NCBI GenBank assembly: GCA_029240475.1
Contig: JAREAF010000037.1
Coordinates: 1-12,213, forward strand
Reading direction: 5' to 3'
Source: Rhodospirillales bacterium
GTDB taxonomy: Bacteria > Pseudomonadota > Alphaproteobacteria > JAREAF01
DNA length: 12,213 nt
The notes below the pieces were generated by a model. It saw only the letters and a list, made by a program, of their open reading frames with translations. It had not been told where the DNA came from and ran no database searches. The position numbers and the translations under genes were made by a program. Positions 8,401 through 12,213 of this stretch are shown piece by piece (position 1 is the stretch's first letter; each line of letters begins with the position of its first letter).

Positions 8401-8833
8401 AGCCCGCGCGCAGGCAGCGGAGCGCTATCTGGTCATGGCGGCGGGCCAGCTCGGCGAGGGCGAACGGGCCGCGCTCGCCGCCGAGACGCTCGCCGTGCTG
8501 GATCATCCGGATTTCGCCGCGCTGTGGGGGCCGGCCAGCCTCGCCGAGGTGCCGGTGGTCGGGCGCGTGGGGGGCAAGGCGATCGCCGGCCGCATCGACC
8601 GGCTGGTCGTCGAGAGGACGCGCGTCACCATCCTCGACTACAAGACCAACCGGCCGCCGCCGCAGCGGCCCGAAGAGGTGGCGGAGGTCTATCTGAACCA
8701 GATGGCGGCCTACCGCGAGGCCCTGGCCCGAGTCTATCCCGGCGCGGAGATTCGTTGCGCGCTGCTCTGGACCGATGGGCCGCGCCTGATGGAGATTCCG
8801 GGCGCTTTGCTGGACGGCCGGGCCTCGCCTTGA
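5411..8833 (+). CDS. addA: Double-strand break repair helicase-nuclease AddA
   Basis: AddA is the UvrD/Rep-like (superfamily 1A) motor and second nuclease of the AddAB complex. The 1140-residue protein has a full helicase set in order: Walker A SAGTGKT at 31-37, LCLTYTRAAAAEM (motif Ia), IQTIHAFC, Walker B IDEAQDT at 402-408, VGDVKQSIYSFQRAD (motif III), PLTQSFRS (motif IV), MTVHGAKG at 783-790 (motif V), and EYRRLLYVALTRAEDR from 847 (motif VI, R858 as likely arginine finger). The C-terminal RecB-type nuclease has H985 in RLIHRML, D1063 in GRIDRL, D1076 and K1078 in ILDYKT, then YLNQMAAYREAL. All key residues are present, so the enzyme should be active. ATG 5411 is chosen for its ATGA overlap with addB; the frame is open to ATG 5390, and ATG 5423 is also possible. 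Confidence 0.97.
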   Translation: MTLVMDRSRTDADHYQRIAADPAHSAWVSASAGTGKTKVLTDRVLNLLLEGTPPERLLCLTYTRAAAAEMAARIAEVLAGWASMPDPELARVLTERADAPPSGERLRAARRLFARVLDAPGGLRIQTIHAFCQSLLARFPIEARVAPHFRVAEEATAAALLLEARRTLFAAARPAIAAAIDEVSVLATEDDFSALIAQVIAERGRFQRALRRQGGLEGLIAAVRKLLEVTPEMTQDGAIAAACADSAFDLAALKSALASLLAGSKTDRERGALLAEWLGDPAGRARGFSRYRSFFFRTDGELRKSFITAGAGDPNAAAALQAEAERICRLDDLCGRIQVARATAALYRLADGILVEYRRLKAERALLDYDDLILTARDLLLRAELAPWVLYKLDGGIDHILIDEAQDTNPEQWELIGALAEEFFAGEGARALNRTVFAVGDVKQSIYSFQRADPTAFLRMRAHFAGRARAAEATFAEVPLTQSFRSAPAVLRAVDAVFAHSPARDGVVPEGQLLEHQPHRAGAAGLVELWPLPPVETPPQSGPWDPPVGRRYETKPRPRLIKLLARRIRALTGGAEMLESRGRPIRPGDVMVLVRRRGPFVDMLVKELKAQGVPVAGLDRMVLMDQLAIQDLVAFGEALLNPDDDLKLASVLKSPLIGLDEDQLFQLAAGRTGKLWAELRTRAETEAEFRPAADLLRHFLRRTDFLRPFELYAELLGPRGGRRKLLERLGPEAADPIEEFQVRALAFEREHAASLQGFLAWLAGGDITVKRELDRGLGQVRIMTVHGAKGLQAPIVILPDTTQLPQERRSLLWRKADDLCLWVPVKKLDGEVTRAARAEAARADDEEYRRLLYVALTRAEDRLIVCGWPFRGANAEPGSWYELVRAGLRDAAEPVGFDFTAEGGWTGPGLRLRSEQTGPIEPGRPAPASAEGAGAPPDWLARPAPDEPDPPRPLAPSRPSGQEPPVRSPLGEDLGKSFQRGRLIHRMLETLPDLPAEARAQAAERYLVMAAGQLGEGERAALAAETLAVLDHPDFAALWGPASLAEVPVVGRVGGKAIAGRIDRLVVERTRVTILDYKTNRPPPQRPEEVAEVYLNQMAAYREALARVYPGAEIRCALLWTDGPRLMEIPGALLDGRASP

Positions 8834-8858
8834 CGGTCCGGGCGCCCCTTCATAGATT
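8830..8858 (+). promoter_or_regulatory. Probable housekeeping-sigma promoter for trxA
   Basis: TTGACG at 8830-8835 (CTTGAC with the preceding base, the form typical of alphaproteobacterial -35 boxes) is followed 17 bases later by TAGATT at 8853-8858. The -35 matches five of six consensus positions and the -10 four of six. The -35 overlaps the addA stop codon. Transcription would begin near 8865, leaving a leader of about 94 bases before trxA. Found by eye only; no start site is known. Confidence 0.45.
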
Positions 8859-8881
8859 CTAGGTCCTGATTTCCCCCCCGC

Positions 8882-8944
8882 GGGGTCGGTCTCGCCCTCG
8901 CCCGGCCGGGTTTCATCGGCCGGGGCGGGCGAGACGCCCCTTTT
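8882..8944 (+). terminator. Large hairpin plus TTTT between addA and trxA: terminator or leader attenuator
   Basis: The outer arms 8889-8897 and 8927-8935 pair over nine bases. The inner arms 8901-8908 and 8917-8924 pair over eight, around the loop GGTTTCAT; a small asymmetric internal loop separates the two stems. GGGG at 8882-8885 can extend the stem by pairing with CCCC at 8937-8940, directly followed by TTTT at 8941-8944. The shape is that of an intrinsic terminator with a short U-run. It ends six bases before the trxA GGAG, so any trxA transcript must read through it. It may thin out addBA readthrough or act as a structured leader. Confidence 0.5.
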
Positions 8945-8958
8945 CGAATGGAGCATGC

Positions 8959-9279
8959 ATGACCACGACCCCGGTGAAGGACGCCGATTTCGAGCGCGAC
9001 GTGCTGAAAGCCACGGGCCCCGTCCTGGTCGATTTCTGGGCGGAGTGGTGCGGGCCCTGCAAGATGATCGCGCCGGCGCTGGAGGACCTCGCCAAGGACA
9101 TGGAAGGCAAGGTCACCGTGGCCAAGGTCAATATCGACGAGAATCCCGATACGCCCCGCCGCTACGGCGTGCGCGGCATCCCCACCCTGATGCTGTTCAA
9201 GAACGGCCAGGTCGCCGCGACCAAGATCGGCGCGCTGCCCAAGAACGCGCTCTATCAATGGGTCCAGTCGGTGATTTGA
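8959..9279 (+). CDS. trxA: Thioredoxin
   Basis: This is a classical single-domain thioredoxin of 106 residues, a cytoplasmic dithiol-disulphide oxidoreductase that reduces proteins such as ribonucleotide reductase and is recharged by thioredoxin reductase. The active site WCGPC has C31 and C34. The buried D25 lies in VDFWAEWC, K56 is in AKVNID, and the cis-proline P75 is in RGIPTLMLF, all as in the family. There is no signal peptide. The start has GGAG at 8950-8953 five bases upstream; an overlapping ATG at 8955 in another frame is ignored. It lies downstream of addA, an order I recall in many alphaproteobacteria, but a 125-base gap with its own promoter-like site suggests at least partly independent expression. 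Confidence 0.97.
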   Translation: MTTTPVKDADFERDVLKATGPVLVDFWAEWCGPCKMIAPALEDLAKDMEGKVTVAKVNIDENPDTPRRYGVRGIPTLMLFKNGQVAATKIGALPKNALYQWVQSVI

Positions 9280-9311
9280 CGGCGACCTATCTCGCTTCCG
9301 TCTGACGAGAA

Positions 9312-9340
9312 CCCCCGCTCCGGCTGGAGCGGGGGTTTTT
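9312..9340 (+). terminator. Intrinsic terminator of trxA
   Basis: A perfect ten-base-pair stem, CCCCCGCTCC at 9312-9321 with GGAGCGGGGG at 9326-9335, closes the tetraloop GGCT and runs straight into TTTTT at 9336-9340. It lies 32 bases after the trxA stop. AA before the stem can pair with the first two T, so it might also act weakly on the opposite strand, but no good U-run is present there. Confidence 0.93.
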
Positions 9341-9364
9341 CATTCGGGCTCGGCGGCGGCCATC

Positions 9365-9499
9365 CCCTCACCCGCCCACGGCTTTCGCCGTGGGCACCCT
9401 CTCCCCGCAAGGCGGGGCGAGGGAATGGTTGCGCGGTCCTATCCCTCTCCCGCCGGTGGGGGAGAGGGAAGCGAGGGCGTCAGCCCGAGCGGGTGAGGG
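9365..9499. repeat. Composite palindromic intergenic element
   Basis: CCCTCACCCGC at 9365-9375 and its exact reverse complement at 9489-9499 bracket 113 bases containing three further hairpins. Stem 1 is GCCCACGGC at 9374-9382 with 9387-9395, loop TTTC. Stem 2 is 9397-9408 with 9412-9423, eleven pairs and one mismatch around AAG. Stem 3 is TCCCTCTCCC at 9442-9451 with 9460-9469, ten pairs. A small GGGC/GCCC hairpin follows at 9475-9486. It encodes no plausible protein. It resembles the dispersed palindromic repeats found between genes in GC-rich proteobacteria, but only one copy is visible here, so dispersal is inferred. It sits between convergent trxA and folC. Confidence 0.7.
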
Positions 9500-9500
9500 T

Positions 9501-9517
9501 GTGCGTCGCTGGCGCAC
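9501..9517. repeat. Short hairpin just downstream of folC
   Basis: GTGCGTC at 9501-9507 pairs with GGCGCAC at 9511-9517 around GCT, seven pairs including one G-T wobble. It lies ten bases beyond the folC stop on the folC transcript. It has no U-run on that strand, so it could protect the mRNA 3' end but is not a recognisable intrinsic terminator. No clear terminator for the leftward operon is visible. Confidence 0.4.
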
Positions 9518-9526
9518 GCCACCTCA

Positions 9527-10837
9527 TCACCCGTTCTCCGCCAGCACGGTGCCGGCGAGGTAGAGCGAGCCGCAGATGAGGATGCGGCAGGGGCGGGGCT
9601 CGGCCTTGACGATCGCCGCGACCGCCGCCTCCACGCTCTCGGCTTCGGACGCGGCGATGCCGACCGCGCGCGCATGCTCGGCCGATTGCACGGCGGTGAG
9701 GGAGGCGTGCTCGCCCGGGATCGGCACCGCCTGGAGCGAGCGCACGGAGGGCGCGAGGTGCGCCAGGAACGCGCGCGGCTCCTTGGTGTCGAGCATGCCG
9801 AAGACGAGATGCAGCGGCCGGTCCCGCCAGCCCGTGGCCATCTCGCCGAGCACCGCGCCCGCCGCCTCGTTGTGCCCGCCGTCGAGCCACAGCTCGGCGC
9901 CGGGCGGCAGCATCTCGGCGAGCGGCCCTCGGGTCAGACGCTGCAGGCGCGCGGGCCATTCGGCAGTGAGGAGTCCGGCTGCGATCTGGGCATCGGTGAG
10001 CGTGAAGGCGGGACCCATCATTTCCAGGCAGGCCAGCGCGACGCCCGCATTGTCGATCTGGTGCCGGCCTGGGAGGTTGGGCGCGGGCAGCCGCCGCGCG
10101 CCCGAGCGGCCGCGATGGACGAAACCGTCGCCATCGGGCTCAACGCTCCAATCCGCGCCGAAGCAATAGAGCGGCGCGCCGATCTCCGCCGCACGCGCTT
10201 CGATGACCGCCATCGCCTCCGGCGGCTGCGGGCCGATCGCGGCCGGCACGCCGGCTTTGAGAATTCCCGCCTTCTCGCCGGCGATGGCGGGCAGCGTGTC
10301 GCCGAGGAACTGCATATGGTCCATGGAGACGGGCGTGATCGCCGTCGCCAGCGGCCGCCCGATCACATTGGTCGCGTCGAGCCGCCCGCCGAGCCCGGTC
10401 TCCAGCAGCAGAAGATCCGCCGGATGGCGCTCGAAGGCGAGGAAGGCCGCCGCCGTGGTGATCTCGAAGAAGGTGATCGGCTCGCCGCCATTGGCGCGCT
10501 CGCACTCCTCGAGCAGGCGGGTCAGCAGCGCCTCGTCGATCAGCTTGCCCTTGAGGCGGATGCGCTCGTTGAAGCGCACCAAATGCGGGGAGGTGTAGAC
10601 ATGCACCCGCCGCCCCGCGCCCTCGAACATCGCGCGCAAATAGGCGAGCACCGAGCCCTTGCCGTTGGTCCCGGCCACATGCACCACGGGCGGCAGCCGC
10701 CGCTCGGGATGGCCGAGCGCGGCCAACAGGCGCTCGACCCGGCTCAAGGACAGGTCGATGATCTTGGGGTGAAGCCGGCTCAGCCGTTCGAGGACGGCGT
10801 CACTCGCCGGCCTCACCCTGGACTTCGCGTGGGCCAT
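9527..10837 (-). CDS. folC: Bifunctional dihydrofolate synthase / folylpolyglutamate synthase
   Basis: FolC adds glutamate to dihydropteroate and then extends the polyglutamate tail of reduced folates, in the cytoplasm. The 436-residue, full-length Mur-ligase-like protein has the P-loop HVAGTNGKGS at 53-62, YTSPHLVRFNERI at 81-93, ETGLGGRLDATN at 146-157, and DHMQFLGDTLPAIAGEKAGI at 173-192 (K189 is the likely carbamylated lysine). It also has LPGRHQIDNAG at 255-265, WPARLQRL at 294-301 and LDGGHN at 318-323. It overlaps the end of accD by 38 bases. ATG 10837 lacks a ribosome site (the upstream bases are pyrimidine-rich). GTG 10816 would start the protein nearer its conserved SDAVLERL region, so the first seven residues are uncertain. 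Two TGA codons in tandem end the gene. Confidence 0.96.
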   Translation of the reverse strand: MAHAKSRVRPASDAVLERLSRLHPKIIDLSLSRVERLLAALGHPERRLPPVVHVAGTNGKGSVLAYLRAMFEGAGRRVHVYTSPHLVRFNERIRLKGKLIDEALLTRLLEECERANGGEPITFFEITTAAAFLAFERHPADLLLLETGLGGRLDATNVIGRPLATAITPVSMDHMQFLGDTLPAIAGEKAGILKAGVPAAIGPQPPEAMAVIEARAAEIGAPLYCFGADWSVEPDGDGFVHRGRSGARRLPAPNLPGRHQIDNAGVALACLEMMGPAFTLTDAQIAAGLLTAEWPARLQRLTRGPLAEMLPPGAELWLDGGHNEAAGAVLGEMATGWRDRPLHLVFGMLDTKEPRAFLAHLAPSVRSLQAVPIPGEHASLTAVQSAEHARAVGIAASEAESVEAAVAAIVKAEPRPCRILICGSLYLAGTVLAENG

Positions 10838-11735
10838 GGAGGAGGGCGGGTGAGAGCTTGGGCAGCGGGACGATCTCAGCCGAGGGGGCCGGCTGGCGGA
10901 GGAGCGAGATGAGGCGCACCAGGGTCGCTTTGAGCTCGCTGCGCGGCACGACCATGTCGATCATGCCATGTTCGAGCAGGTACTCGGCGCGCTGGAAGCC
11001 CGGCGGCAGCTTCTCGCGGATGGTCTCCTCGATGACGCGCGCGCCGGCGAAGCCGATCACCGCGCCGGGCTCGGCGATGGCGATGTCGCCCAGCATCGCG
11101 AAGGACGCCGAGACCCCGCCCGTGGTGGGATCGGTCAGCAGCACGAAATAGGGCAGCCCCGCCTCGCGCAGCTCCTCGACCGCGATGATCGAGCGCGGCA
11201 TCTGCATCAGCGACAGGATGCCTTCCTGCATGCGCGCCCCGCCCGAGGCGGGAATGACGATCAGCGGCGACTCATCGGCGATCGCCAGGCGCGCCGCGGC
11301 GACCAGCCCGTCGCCGACCGCCACGCCCATGGAGCCGCCCATGAAATCGAAATTGAACGCGGCGATCACCACGGCATGCGCGCCGATCCGCCCCCTGGCG
11401 ACGACGATCGCATCGGTCTCGCCGGTGGTGGTCTGGCTCTCCTTGAGGCGGTCGGTGTAGCGCTTGCGGTCCCTGAATTTCAGCGGGTCGAGATCGGCCT
11501 TGGGCAGGTCGATCCGCTGATAGGCGCCGTCATCGAACAAGAGCTCCAGGCGCTTGGCCACCGGCAGGCGCATATGGTGGCCGCAATGCGGGCAGACGCG
11601 GAGATTCGCCTCCAGCTCGCGGTGGAAGATCATCTGTCCGCAGTTCGGGCACTTGTCCCAGAGATTGTCCGGGACCTCCGACTTGCGCACCCAGGCCTGG
11701 ATCTTCGGCCGGACGAAATTGGTGAGCCAGCTCAT
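10800..11735 (-). CDS. accD: Acetyl-CoA carboxylase carboxyltransferase subunit beta
   Basis: AccD pairs with AccA to move the carboxyl group from biotin (on AccB) to acetyl-CoA, making malonyl-CoA for fatty-acid synthesis. The 311-residue protein begins MSWLTNFVRPKI and has the N-terminal zinc ribbon C29-x2-C32 and C48-x2-C51. The crotonase-like carboxyltransferase domain follows, with SGGARMQEG at 164-172, TTGGVSASFAMLGD at 204-217 and FAGARVIEETIREKLP at 229-244. The frame stays open upstream to 11903, but ATG 11735 is the family start and has AGAGG upstream. It begins 16 bases after trpA and its end overlaps folC, the usual trpA-accD-folC order. The overlap suggests coupled translation with folC. 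Confidence 0.97.
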   Translation of the reverse strand: MSWLTNFVRPKIQAWVRKSEVPDNLWDKCPNCGQMIFHRELEANLRVCPHCGHHMRLPVAKRLELLFDDGAYQRIDLPKADLDPLKFRDRKRYTDRLKESQTTTGETDAIVVARGRIGAHAVVIAAFNFDFMGGSMGVAVGDGLVAAARLAIADESPLIVIPASGGARMQEGILSLMQMPRSIIAVEELREAGLPYFVLLTDPTTGGVSASFAMLGDIAIAEPGAVIGFAGARVIEETIREKLPPGFQRAEYLLEHGMIDMVVPRSELKATLVRLISLLRQPAPSAEIVPLPKLSPALLHGPREVQGEAGE

Positions 11736-11751
11736 GGAGCCCCGCCTCTCT

Positions 11752-12213
11752 TCAGCTTCGCCGCACGGCGCGGATGCCGGCGCTGAGGGCGCGCACCAGC
11801 TCCAGCACATGGCTGGCCGTGTCCGGCGCGGGCTTGCCATGCGGATCGAGCTTCTGCGCGACGCGGTCCACCAGCGCCGAGCCGACCACCGCCGCGTCGG
11901 CAAAGCGCGCGATCGCGGCCGCCTGCTGCGGCTCGCGAATGCCGAAGCCGACTGCGACCGGGAGCTTGGTCGCGGATTTCAGCCGCTTCACCGCCGCCTC
12001 GACCGCCTCGGTCGAGGCCGAGCGCGTGCCCGTGATGCCGGTGATGGAGACGTAATAGAGGAAGCCGCTGGCGCGGTTCAGCACCTTCGGCAGCCGCGCC
12101 GCGTCGGTTGTCGGGGTCGCGAGGCGGATGAAGTCGAGCCCGGCGCGCGTCGCGGGGATGCACAGCTCCTCATCCTCCTCGGGCGGCAGGTCGACGATGA
12201 TGAGCCCGTCGAC
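11752..12213 (-). CDS. trpA: Tryptophan synthase alpha chain, C-terminal part (runs off the right edge)
   Basis: The visible 153 residues are the second half of TrpA, which cleaves indole-3-glycerol phosphate to indole and glyceraldehyde-3-phosphate and passes indole to TrpB through a tunnel. Reading in from the edge: VDGLIIVDLPPEEDEELC, then LDFIRLATPTTD, and FLYYVSITGITGTRSA, which includes active-site loop 6. The phosphate-binding turns VAVGFGIREP and AAVVGSALVDRV come next, and the protein ends AGIRAVRRS. About 115 N-terminal residues, including the catalytic Glu and Asp of the barrel, lie outside the window. TrpB is expected just beyond the edge. The stop TGA is 16 bases before the accD start, so the two are almost certainly co-transcribed. 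Confidence 0.96.
   Translation of the reverse strand, partial: VDGLIIVDLPPEEDEELCIPATRAGLDFIRLATPTTDAARLPKVLNRASGFLYYVSITGITGTRSASTEAVEAAVKRLKSATKLPVAVGFGIREPQQAAAIARFADAAVVGSALVDRVAQKLDPHGKPAPDTASHVLELVRALSAGIRAVRRS

Noticed and set aside
8876..8885. CCCCGCGGGG palindrome as an operator
   Set aside because: A short self-complementary G/C run is expected by chance here, and its GGGG half is better explained by the larger hairpin that follows.
5363..8956. A nearly 1200-codon open frame antisense to addA, plus several other long antisense frames (for example 2436-4346, 641-1669 and 10968-11786)
   Set aside because: At this G+C, stop codons are rare in frames mirroring real genes. The translations are rich in Arg, His, Gln, Pro and Ala, show no recognisable motif, and lie exactly under well-supported genes. 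They are shadows.
9341..9526. CRISPR array or small RNA gene in the palindromic gap
   Set aside because: There are no direct repeats with regular spacers, and no promoter-plus-terminator pair framing the element; the repeats are inverted and nested.
1..12213. An undescribed defence, mobile or biosynthetic system
   Set aside because: Every gene is a recognisable core function in an order I recall as common in Alphaproteobacteria. No integrase, transposase, toxin-antitoxin, or gene of unknown family is present.

Overview
This window looks like chromosomal core sequence from a GC-rich alphaproteobacterium. The class is inferred from three things: high G+C judged by eye, protein flavours (alphaproteobacterial-type AddB, thioredoxin-reductase-like ferredoxin-NADP reductase, AmgK/MurU), and the block orders tsaE-amgK-murU-addB-addA-trxA and trpA-accD-folC, which I recall as common in that class. 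I cannot fix the order or genus.

Layout. The left edge carries the first 48 codons of a leftward ferredoxin-NADP reductase. From about 180 to 8833 a tightly packed rightward operon runs tsaE, amgK, murU, addB, addA. Four junctions are 4-base overlaps or a 2-base gap, so one transcript probably serves tRNA t6A modification, recycling of cell-wall MurNAc, and double-strand-break repair. A 125-base gap follows. It has a promoter-like pair whose -35 overlaps the addA stop codon, then a large hairpin ending in TTTT. Next is trxA (thioredoxin), closed by a textbook intrinsic terminator at 9312-9340.

The region 9341-9526 has no gene and is almost entirely palindromic. A composite element of about 135 bases is bracketed by 11-base inverted repeats and holds three hairpins. 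It lies between convergent transcripts. From 12213 back to 9527 a leftward operon carries the end of trpA (tryptophan synthase alpha), accD (acetyl-CoA carboxylase beta) and folC (folate synthesis/polyglutamylation), with a 16-base gap and then a 38-base overlap.

All recognised genes are intact apart from the two cut by the window edges. I saw no tRNA, rRNA, CRISPR array, insertion sequence, phage gene or defence system, and no convincing undescribed system. The points worth a second look are the trxA leader, the palindromic element, some small family-level oddities, and the close coupling of unrelated functions in one operon.
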